DNA of 64,000 nucleotides from positions 20,601-84,600 of the forward strand of contig JACPDI010000018.1 of NCBI GenBank assembly GCA_016184105.1, in the 5' to 3' direction. The notes under the pieces were generated by a model. It ran no database searches. It had not been told where the DNA came from and saw nothing but the letters and a program-made list of their open reading frames with translations. Each line of letters opens with the position of its first letter. The first letter of the stretch is position 1. Made by a program: the position numbers and the translations under genes. Origin of the DNA: Acidobacteriota bacterium (GTDB lineage Bacteria; Acidobacteriota; Vicinamibacteria; Vicinamibacterales; 2-12-FULL-66-21). Shown here piece after piece: positions 22,303 to 29,644 of the stretch.

Positions 22303-23400
22303 ATGAAATTGACCTCGCTGGCGACGCCCCGGGTCCTCGTTGATCGCGGGCGGATCCTCTCCAACATCGGGCGGATGCAGCAGGCTGCGACGGCCCGCGG
22401 TCTGGCCCTGCGGCCCCACGCCAAGACGCACAAGATTCCGCAGATCGCGCAGCTGCAGGTTCAGCGCGGCGCGAAGGGAATCTGCTGCGCGAAGCCGGGC
22501 GAAGCGGAGGTGTTCGCCGCGGCCGGCGTGACCGATATCCGGCTGGCGTATCCCGTCCACCCGGTCAACGCGCCTCGCGTCGTGTCGCTCATGTCGCGTA
22601 CGCGCGTGTCGATTGTCGTCGACGATCTCGACGTGGCCCGCGGATGGTCGGAGGCGATGCGCGCCGCCGGACGGGAACTCGAGGTGCTCGTGAAGGTCGA
22701 TGTCGGCTTCCACCGGTGCGGCATCGATCCGGGCGCGCGCGGGGCCGCGGACGTCGTGCGCGCTGTGGCTGATCTGCCGGCGCTGCGACTGCTCGGCCTG
22801 TTGAGTCACGCGGGGCAGTCGTATCACGCGCGATCGGACAAAGAACTCCGGGAGATCGCGACACGCGAGCGCGACTGGCTTGTGAGGCTTGCGAGCGACG
22901 CCGGGCTCGACGCGCCGGAGATCAGCGTGGGCGCGACACCAACAGCCCGATTCAGCCTGGAGCTCGACGGCCTCACGGAGCTGAGGCCCGGCAACTACGT
23001 GTATTTCGACCGCACGCAGGTGGGTCTCGGGGCCGCGCGGCTCGAGGACTGCGCCCTCACCGTCCTCGCCCGCGTCGTCAGCCGGCCGGCGCCCGACCGC
23101 GTGATCCTCGATTGCGGCAGCAAGACGCTGACCTCCGACGGAGCACGCGGCTTCGGCGCACCGCAGGGATTCGGCGCAGTCTTCACGGATCTGGAGTCGG
23201 ACGTCCTGGACGAAGGTCTGCTCATCGAGCGCCTGTCTGAAGAGCACGCCACCGTGAAGGCCTCGCGCGAGTGCCGCCTGCGACCGGGAGATCTCGTGCG
23301 CGTGCTGCCCAACCACGCGTGCACGGTGTCGAACCTCGTGGACGACGTGCAGCTCGTGGAAGGACTCGAGGTGCTTGAGGCTCTGCGGGTCGAGGCGTGA
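22303..23400 (+). CDS. D-threonine aldolase / D-serine dehydratase-like PLP enzyme
   Basis: 365 aa. Alanine-racemase-type N-terminal barrel with the PLP Lys in RPHAKTHKIP at about residue 39, VKVDVGFHRCG, and the phosphate-binding SVGATPTARF. The C-terminal domain has the metal-binding pair in LPNHACTV. The family cleaves D-3-hydroxyamino acids to glycine plus an aldehyde (D-threonine to glycine and acetaldehyde) or deaminates D-serine. ATG 22303 is chosen; a GTG six bases earlier is possible. It could supply an aldehyde, which is interesting given the shell-protein gene next door, but nothing shows a functional link. A REP hairpin starts 6 bp after the stop. Confidence 0.88.
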   Translation: MKLTSLATPRVLVDRGRILSNIGRMQQAATARGLALRPHAKTHKIPQIAQLQVQRGAKGICCAKPGEAEVFAAAGVTDIRLAYPVHPVNAPRVVSLMSRTRVSIVVDDLDVARGWSEAMRAAGRELEVLVKVDVGFHRCGIDPGARGAADVVRAVADLPALRLLGLLSHAGQSYHARSDKELREIATRERDWLVRLASDAGLDAPEISVGATPTARFSLELDGLTELRPGNYVYFDRTQVGLGAARLEDCALTVLARVVSRPAPDRVILDCGSKTLTSDGARGFGAPQGFGAVFTDLESDVLDEGLLIERLSEEHATVKASRECRLRPGDLVRVLPNHACTVSNLVDDVQLVEGLEVLEALRVEA

Positions 23401-23405
23401 GGAAT

Positions 23406-23463
23406 AAGGGGGACAGTCACACTTTCCGAAGCCGCAGCCTGGGAAAGGGCGACTGTCCCCCTA
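23406..23463. repeat. REP pair in inverted orientation, forming a long hairpin
   Basis: AAGGGGGACAGTCACACTT (23406-23424) and AAGGGCGACTGTCCCCCTA (23445-23463) face each other, so the whole stretch folds into an imperfect stem of about 22 bp with a short loop (a BIME-like pair). It lies between the D-threonine aldolase stop and the shell-protein start. The right arm ends in TATAAT (23462-23467), 6 bp before the next ATG. Confidence 0.9.
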
Positions 23464-23473
23464 TAATGAGGAC

Positions 23474-23755
23474 ATGCCCGACTACGGTGAAGCGCTCGGC
23501 CTGGTGGAAACCCGCGGGCTGGTGGGAATGATCGAGGCGGCGGACGCGATGGTGAAGACGGCCAACGTGACGTTCGTGGGCTGGCAGAAGGTCGACGCTG
23601 GTCTCGTGACCGCCATCGTGCGGGGAGATGTCGCCTCGGTGAAGGCGGCGACCGACGCCGGGGCGGCCGCGGCGCGCCGCGTGGGCGAACTGGTCGGCGT
23701 GCACGTGATCCCGCGGCCCGCCGATGGCCTCGACAAGGTGTTCCCTATCGGCTGA
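23474..23755 (+). CDS. Bacterial microcompartment shell protein, BMC-H (PduA/EutM-like)
   Basis: 93 aa, the full length of a single BMC domain. It matches PduA and EutM along its whole length: [20 protein letters not shown], then [19 protein letters not shown], then VHVIPRP. Such proteins form hexamers that tile the microcompartment shell, with a central pore for metabolites. The pore loop reads K-V-D-A-G where PduA has K-I-G-S-G, which would place an acidic residue near the pore. No second shell gene, pentamer gene or signature enzyme is seen in this window, so it is an orphan here. Its 3' end overlaps the convergent MerR gene by 11 bp. The ribosome site is too close (GAGG, 2 bp), and a leaderless message is possible. 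Confidence 0.93.
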   Translation: MPDYGEALGLVETRGLVGMIEAADAMVKTANVTFVGWQKVDAGLVTAIVRGDVASVKAATDAGAAAARRVGELVGVHVIPRPADGLDKVFPIG

Positions 23756-24212
23756 TCTTCTCCCGCTTCTTCTTCCGCGCCCGCGCGGTCAGCTCGCGGA
23801 GCTTCCGCTCGGTTCCCACGACCAGCAGCGGCTGATCCGGCGCCTTCAGCAGATTGAAGACCTCTCCGTGCGACGTGCGCCCGTACACGTCGCGCCCGTC
23901 GGTGAGGAGCGTCAACTTGCCCCCGTCACCGATCGTTTCAAACAGCCGGACGCCGAAGCGATCCCGCAGCGTCGCCAGAAGCAGGCGGATCTTACCGACG
24001 GTGAGCCCGTGCCGCCGCAGGTCGGCAAGCACCATCAGCTCGATCAGATCGAGCGGTGAATACCGGCGTTCCGTGTAGCCGCCGGCCTCCGTGCGCCGCG
24101 GCGACACGGTGGGCGCGACGAGGTGGCTCTCATCCCACCATTGAAGCTGGCGGGCGGTCAGCCCGGTCAGTGCGGCCACTTCCCGCGCGCTGTAGCTCTT
24201 TTTCAGTTCCAT
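23745..24212 (-). CDS. MerR-family transcriptional regulator
   Basis: 155 aa. The MerR winged helix-turn-helix is at about residues 5-75: [20 protein letters not shown] and [22 protein letters not shown] short effector region follows, and the C-terminus is strongly basic (ARKKKREK). No Cys-rich metal site is present. Its start shares one base with the stop of the pterin dehydratase gene, so the two are one operon. Its end overlaps the shell-protein gene, so their transcripts are antisense at the 3' ends. The target is unknown. Confidence 0.88.
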   Translation of the reverse strand: MELKKSYSAREVAALTGLTARQLQWWDESHLVAPTVSPRRTEAGGYTERRYSPLDLIELMVLADLRRHGLTVGKIRLLLATLRDRFGVRLFETIGDGGKLTLLTDGRDVYGRTSHGEVFNLLKAPDQPLLVVGTERKLRELTARARKKKREKISR

Positions 24213-24496
24213 CAGACCCAGGAAATGCGATCCGCAGCCGCGGCTCCTGCGAAGTCCCTCTCGGTGAGGCCGCCCGCGGCGTGCGTGGAATAGACCAGCG
24301 TCACCCGCTTATAGCTGATGGCGATCTCGGGATGATGGTCTGCCTCTTCGGCCTCGAAAGCAAGACGGACCGTGAACGACACGGCCTCCCGGAACGATCC
24401 GAAGACGTACTGCTTGCGGATGGCATCCCCCTCCAGGGTCCAGTTCTTGAGCGACCCAAGCCGCGCCTGCGCCTCGTCCGTCGTGAGTTTCCTCAT
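24212..24496 (-). CDS. phhB: Pterin-4a-carbinolamine dehydratase
   Basis: 94 aa, the usual family length, from ATG 24496 (MRKLTTDEAQARLGSLKNW). The active-site signature is visible: ADHHPEIAISYKRVTLVYST followed by HAAGGLTERD. The enzyme dehydrates 4a-hydroxytetrahydropterin, regenerating the cofactor of aromatic amino acid hydroxylases, and can also take part in molybdopterin or folate-related metabolism in bacteria without such hydroxylases. No phenylalanine hydroxylase gene lies in the window, although an aromatic amino acid decarboxylase is at 39.7 kb. It is first in an operon with the MerR gene. Confidence 0.92.
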   Translation of the reverse strand: MRKLTTDEAQARLGSLKNWTLEGDAIRKQYVFGSFREAVSFTVRLAFEAEEADHHPEIAISYKRVTLVYSTHAAGGLTERDFAGAAAADRISWV

Positions 24497-24580
24497 GTGA
24501 CGCTCCCAGTCGAATGGTAGTGCGGGTCGCGCGTCTGCCACGAAGTTTTCCGATGCGTGGGATAAATTGGTGGCAGCCAC

Positions 24581-26455
24581 ATGTTGCGACGGGGGCTCGT
24601 TGCGCTCGCAGTCCTGCTTGCCGCGGCCGTGGCGTGGCTGGCGGTGTCGCGCCCGCGAACGTCACCCGCGCCGCGCGCGGCTGCGCCTCCCGCAGCGAGC
24701 GTTCTTCTCATCACGATTGACACGCTGCGCGCAGACGCGGTGGGCGCGTACGGCGCCGTCGCCGCGCGCACGCCCGCCCTCGACAGCCTCGCGCGCCAGG
24801 GGGTGCTCTACGAGCGCGCCTTCGCGGCGGCGCCCATCACCCTCACGTCCCACGCCACGCTGCTGACCGGGCTGTACCCGCCCGGGCACGGGGCGCGGCA
24901 CAACGGTATCGCGATGCGGGCCGGGGCGGCGTCCCTCGCCGGGGCGTTCACCGCAGCGGGCGCTCGCACGGCCGCATTCGTGTCGGCATTTCCGCTCGAT
25001 CGCAGCTTTGGGCTGTCCCGCGGCTTCGAGCTGTACTCGGACCGCATGCCGCGGGGCCCGGACGGACGGCTCGCCAACGAGCGGCCGGGGCGGGAGACGG
25101 TCGGCGAGGCGATCGCATGGATCCGGGCGCACCCACGCGAGCGATTCTTCGCGTGGGTGCATCTCTTCGAGCCGCACGCGCCGTACGGCGATGCCGGCGA
25201 CGGGCGACCATCGCGCGACCGGTATGCGGACGAAGTCGCCGAGGCGGACCGGCAGGTCGCGCGACTACTGGATGCGCTCGGCCCGCGACGTGCCGGAACG
25301 GCGATCGTCGCGGCGGGCGATCATGGTGAAGCGTTCGGCGAGCACGGCGAGATCGCCCACAGCGTCTTCGTGTACGACACGACGCTGCGCGTGCCGCTCG
25401 TCATCGCCGGGCCCGGTGTCGTGGCGCGCCGGGAATCGGCACCGGTGTCGCTCGCCGACGTGGCCCCCACGCTGGCCTCGCTCGCCGGACTGAAGAGGTG
25501 GGACGCGGACGGCATCGATCTGCGTGTGGCCGAACCACGCGTTGGTGAGGCCAGGCGCGCGGGGTGGTTCTACTCGGAGTCATTCGCTCCGCTCGTCGAC
25601 TTCGGCTGGAGCAGCCTCCGCTCCTTGCGTTCCCGCCAGTGGAAATACATCGCCGCGCCGCGGCCGGAGCTCTACGACGTCGAGACGGATCCCGCGGAAC
25701 TGAGCAACGTGATCGATCGGGAGCCGGCGGTCGCGGCGGACCTCGCGGCCCGCGTGGAGAGGATCTCGGGCGCTGAGCTTGCGACGGCCCCCGCGAGCGT
25801 CGATCCAGGCGCCCGTCGCCGTCTCCAGGCACTCGGGTACGCATCGGGAACGCGAGCGGGCACGGCGGCCGCCGCGCGTCGCGATCCCAAAGACGCGCGC
25901 GAGCTGGCGGCGGCGATCGCCGCAGTGTTGTCCGGCGAGTTGCGCGGCGGCGCGCTCGAGCGGGCGCTGCAATCGATCCTCGCAGCGGATCCGGACAACC
26001 CGCAGGCGAACGTGCGGCTCGCGTACCTGCGCCTCGAGGCCGGACGGTGCGACGAGGCGGAGCCCCTCTTCGTTCGCGCGATCGCGGGCGGGCTGGCGGG
26101 CGCCGACGCGCATCTCGGACGGGCGACGTGCCTCGGCCGGCGCCGCGCCGCCGCCGACGCGCTCGAGACGCTCGAAGAGGCGAGGGCGCGCGAGCCGCAG
26201 AATCCGGTCGTCCTCGCGAACATCGGGATCGCACGCACCGCGCTTGGCGATCAGGCGGGCGCCGCCGCGGCGCTTCGCGAGGCGCTGGCGATCGATCCAG
26301 GTCTGCACGAGGCGCGGTTCCATCTCGCGTTGGCGTACGCACGCAGCGGGGACCGCCGTGCCGCCCGGCGCGAGGCGCAGGCGCTCCTGGAGCGCCTCCC
26401 GCCCAGTGCGCCGCAGCGGGCGGAAGTGGAGCGGCTCGTCCGCACGCTTCAGTAG
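24581..26455 (+). CDS. Alkaline-phosphatase-superfamily (sulfatase-fold) hydrolase with TPR domain
   Basis: 624 aa. An N-terminal signal anchor (GLVALAVLLAAAVAWLAV) precedes the sulfatase-like fold: metal-binding Asp in LLITIDTLRAD (Asp47), nucleophile region AAPITLTSHATLLTG, WVHLFEPHAPYG, and second metal site AGDHGEAFGEHGE. The canonical formylglycine motif C/S-x-P-S-R is absent; a Thr occupies the nucleophile position (TLTSH), as in phosphatases and phosphodiesterases of this superfamily. The last 200 residues are TPRs. It probably acts in the periplasm on a phosphorylated or otherwise esterified substrate. A paralogue lies at 29.6-31.7 kb, with a TonB-dependent receptor between them. Confidence 0.85.
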   Translation: MLRRGLVALAVLLAAAVAWLAVSRPRTSPAPRAAAPPAASVLLITIDTLRADAVGAYGAVAARTPALDSLARQGVLYERAFAAAPITLTSHATLLTGLYPPGHGARHNGIAMRAGAASLAGAFTAAGARTAAFVSAFPLDRSFGLSRGFELYSDRMPRGPDGRLANERPGRETVGEAIAWIRAHPRERFFAWVHLFEPHAPYGDAGDGRPSRDRYADEVAEADRQVARLLDALGPRRAGTAIVAAGDHGEAFGEHGEIAHSVFVYDTTLRVPLVIAGPGVVARRESAPVSLADVAPTLASLAGLKRWDADGIDLRVAEPRVGEARRAGWFYSESFAPLVDFGWSSLRSLRSRQWKYIAAPRPELYDVETDPAELSNVIDREPAVAADLAARVERISGAELATAPASVDPGARRRLQALGYASGTRAGTAAAARRDPKDARELAAAIAAVLSGELRGGALERALQSILAADPDNPQANVRLAYLRLEAGRCDEAEPLFVRAIAGGLAGADAHLGRATCLGRRRAAADALETLEEARAREPQNPVVLANIGIARTALGDQAGAAAALREALAIDPGLHEARFHLALAYARSGDRRAARREAQALLERLPPSAPQRAEVERLVRTLQ

Positions 26456-26464
26456 GGGCAGGAA

Positions 26465-26483
26465 AAGGGGGACAGTCCCACTT
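26465..26483. repeat. Single REP unit
   Basis: AAGGGGGACAGTCCCACTT lies 10 bp after the stop of the preceding gene. The rest of this intergenic stretch (26484-26664) is a GC-rich leader for the TonB-dependent receptor, with GGAGGAGGG at 26651 as its ribosome site and no recognisable promoter. Confidence 0.9.
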
Positions 26484-26664
26484 TCCGTCGCCGGCCATCC
26501 AACGGGTTGGATGGGCCGCGTGTGAGCCGTCTCACACCGCTGCCGGAGTGCTCACCTAAGTACCTGCCGGGTAACCACTTGTGCCAGGGCCAACAGCGGC
26601 CTTCGCACTGGCGCGTCCGTTGCTCCTCCCACCGCCCGATCCACTCAAGAGGAGGAGGGAACGA

Positions 26665-29604
26665 ATGCGCGATTTCACGAAGTGCGCAACGTTCGTGACC
26701 GCGCTGCTTTTGGCGGCGGGCATGGCGTCGGCGCAGCAGACGAGCGGCAACATCTCTGGCCGCGTCGTTGACGAACAGCAGGCCGCCCTGCCGGGCGCCA
26801 CCGTGACCGCGAAGAACGTCGACACCGGGTTCTCGCGCTCGGCGACGACCGACGGCGAAGGCATCTATCGCCTCACGGCGCTGCCGGTCGGCAACTACGA
26901 CCTGGTGACCGAGATCGCGGGCTTCGGCAGGAACGAGCGGAAGGGCATCGTGCTGAACGTCGGCCAGACGCTGACGATCGACGTCGCGATGCGGCTTGCG
27001 GGCGTCCAGGAGAACGTGACGGTCACCGGCGAGTCGCCGCTGATCGAAGCGACGGCCTCCTCGGTGGGCGGCGTCGTCGACGTGAGGCGGATCGAGAACC
27101 TGCCGCTCAACGGACGCCAGTTCGCGAACCTGGCGGCGACGATTCCCGGCGTCGGACTGGGGTTCCACTCGGATCCGACCAAGAGCACGCAGTATTCGCC
27201 GCAGATCAACGGCGGCAACGGCCGCAATCTGAACTACCAGATTGACGGCGGCGACAACAACGACGACACGGTCGGCGGGCTGCTGCAGTTGTTTCCGCTC
27301 GAGGCCATCCAGGAGTTCAACTTCGTCACCTCGCGCGCGAAGGCGGAGGCCGGCCGCAGCAACGGCGGCGTGATGAACATCGTCACCAAGAGCGGCACGA
27401 ACGACCCGCACGGCAGCTGGTTCACGCTCTTCCGCGATGATGCGATGAACGCGAAGACCGAGACGGAGCGGCTCGCCAAGACCGACAAGCAGGATTACCG
27501 CCGGTACCAGTACGACGGCAGCTTCGGCGGACCGATCGTGCGAGACAAGGCGCACTACTTCGGCGCGTTCGAGCGCACCCAGCAGGACACGTTCCAGGTC
27601 GTCAACACGCTCGGGCTCTTCCCCGACCAGGACGGCGTGTTCGGCACGCCTTACCGCGAGACGCTGCTGACCGGCAAGATGACCTCGCAGCTCAACGCGC
27701 AGCACTACCTCTCGGTGCGCTACGGCCGCAACACGAACTCGCAGCCGTACGGGGCGGGCACGCGGTCGGTGCCGAGCAACTGGGGGACGAGCGAAAACTC
27801 CTTCAACTCGGTGAACCTGAACCACAACTGGGTGCTGGGCGGATCGCGGCTGAACGAGTTCATCTTCCAGTACGCGGACTTCCGCAACCACATCGGCGCC
27901 AACAGCGGCGACCCGACGCAGAACTTCCCGAACGGCGTGTCGATCGGGCAGAACGGCAATACGCCCCAGACCACCGAACAGAAGAAGTGGCAGTTCCGCG
28001 ATGACTTCTCGTGGCACATGGAGGGTATGGGCGGTTTGGGCCACGACTTCAAGACGGGCGTGAACTTCATCAACGAACCGCGCCTGTTCATCACGTTCAA
28101 CACCGGCACGAACGACTTCACGTACAACCACCTGACGAACGACCTCAACGGGCCGCTCTCGACCGTCACCCGGAACGGTGGCGCGGCCGAGGCGAACATC
28201 CCGCTGAAGCAGTACGCGTGGTACATCCAGGACGACTTCCGGGCGACGTCGCGACTGACCTTCAATCTGGGGCTGCGATACGACTACATCGACGGCTACC
28301 AGATCGATCAGGCGAAGAACCCGAACTTCGTCGCGATCCAGAACGCCGGACGCGCGGGCCTGCTGGCCGGTATCAAAGGCCTCGAGAACGCCGGCAAGGA
28401 TCCGAAGGAAGACTCGAACAACTGGCAGCCGCGCGTCGGGATGGCCTGGGACGTCAGGGGCGACGGCAAGGACGTCGTCCGCGCCGGCTGGGGCATCTAC
28501 ATGGACATGGGCTACACGAACTCGAACGTGCTGTTCCCGGCGATCGACGCGACGGGCATCGGCTCGGGTTCCGTCTTCAACGTGGACAACCCGAATGGCA
28601 TTCGGAATCCGAACGGGTCGTTCTACCAGGTGGGTCAGCCCATTTCGAACATCACGAGCCAGAACCAGGCGGATCCGAACTCGCTGCCGCTCATCGGCCA
28701 GTGGCTCGACCCGCGGCTGCAGATGCCCTACACGCGCCAGACGGCGGTGGGCTGGTCGCACGAGCTGATGGCGAGCACGGTGTTCACGTTCGATTTCGTC
28801 CGGGCGGACGGCCGCGATCTGAACACGCGGCCGCGCATCAACACGCGGCCGGTGGGGCAGCCCACCGCGCCCCGGCGGCTGGCGTTCGTGGGCCTGAACC
28901 CGAACGCGGCTGGCACGCGCGGAGCGATCAGCCGCGCGGAAAGCAAGTACACCGCGGCGATGTTCGGTCTCAAGCGTCGCATGATGGACGGCATCGACCT
29001 GACGCTGACCTACACGCTCGCGGAGGCGAAGAGCCAGATCGGCACGGCGGCCGACGAGCTCAACTCCAACAACCTGCAGGAGGCGGAGCTGCTCTTCGAC
29101 GACCCGCGGACGTACGGGCCCACCTCACGCACCGACGCGCGGCATTCGGGCACCATCGCCGGCGTGTTCTTGGTGAAGGGCTTCACGATTTCGCCGTTCT
29201 TCATCTACCGATCGCGGCTGCCCGTGTCGCTCACCGAGGGCGTGGATCGGAACCGCAACGGTGAGAACAACGACCTGCCGGACAAGGCGTATCAGTTCGA
29301 CGGGGTCGGTAACCCGCCGAAGGAGATCGGCAACTGCGAGACGTGGAACTGCGGCCGCGGGGCGTGGCGCACGCAGATGAACCTGCGCGTGTCGCGTGCG
29401 TTCCGCATCTACGGGAACGCGCGGATCGAGGCGATTGGCGAGATCTTCAACCTGTTCAACGCCAAGAACCCGACCGGGTTCCGTGCCGGCCGCCTGCTGG
29501 CCGGGAACCCGAATCCGCTGTTCATGCAGCCGACCACCTACGCGGGCGACTTCCAGGCGGGAGAGCAGCGCGTCGGCCAGGTCGGGTTCCGGTTCTCGTT
29601 CTGA
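26665..29604 (+). CDS. Oar-like TonB-dependent outer-membrane receptor
   Basis: 979 aa from an ATG behind a strong GGAGGAGGG site. A signal peptide (TALLLAAGMASAQQ) is followed by a carboxypeptidase-regulatory-like Ig domain at about residues 27-110 (GRVVDEQQAALPGATVTA), a plug domain around 120-235 (LPLNGRQFANLAATIPGV and NYQIDGGDNNDD), and a long beta-barrel ending in the aromatic-terminated strand VGQVGFRFSF. Acidobacterial proteins of this type import oligosaccharides, peptides or metal chelates, or serve as Oar-like adhesins; the ligand cannot be read from sequence. It is flanked by two paralogous phosphatase/sulfatase-fold genes that may process its ligand. Confidence 0.93.
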   Translation: MRDFTKCATFVTALLLAAGMASAQQTSGNISGRVVDEQQAALPGATVTAKNVDTGFSRSATTDGEGIYRLTALPVGNYDLVTEIAGFGRNERKGIVLNVGQTLTIDVAMRLAGVQENVTVTGESPLIEATASSVGGVVDVRRIENLPLNGRQFANLAATIPGVGLGFHSDPTKSTQYSPQINGGNGRNLNYQIDGGDNNDDTVGGLLQLFPLEAIQEFNFVTSRAKAEAGRSNGGVMNIVTKSGTNDPHGSWFTLFRDDAMNAKTETERLAKTDKQDYRRYQYDGSFGGPIVRDKAHYFGAFERTQQDTFQVVNTLGLFPDQDGVFGTPYRETLLTGKMTSQLNAQHYLSVRYGRNTNSQPYGAGTRSVPSNWGTSENSFNSVNLNHNWVLGGSRLNEFIFQYADFRNHIGANSGDPTQNFPNGVSIGQNGNTPQTTEQKKWQFRDDFSWHMEGMGGLGHDFKTGVNFINEPRLFITFNTGTNDFTYNHLTNDLNGPLSTVTRNGGAAEANIPLKQYAWYIQDDFRATSRLTFNLGLRYDYIDGYQIDQAKNPNFVAIQNAGRAGLLAGIKGLENAGKDPKEDSNNWQPRVGMAWDVRGDGKDVVRAGWGIYMDMGYTNSNVLFPAIDATGIGSGSVFNVDNPNGIRNPNGSFYQVGQPISNITSQNQADPNSLPLIGQWLDPRLQMPYTRQTAVGWSHELMASTVFTFDFVRADGRDLNTRPRINTRPVGQPTAPRRLAFVGLNPNAAGTRGAISRAESKYTAAMFGLKRRMMDGIDLTLTYTLAEAKSQIGTAADELNSNNLQEAELLFDDPRTYGPTSRTDARHSGTIAGVFLVKGFTISPFFIYRSRLPVSLTEGVDRNRNGENNDLPDKAYQFDGVGNPPKEIGNCETWNCGRGAWRTQMNLRVSRAFRIYGNARIEAIGEIFNLFNAKNPTGFRAGRLLAGNPNPLFMQPTTYAGDFQAGEQRVGQVGFRFSF

Positions 29605-29644
29605 TCCTGGTCAAGGGTCAGGGCTGAGGGTTCAGGGTTCAGGT

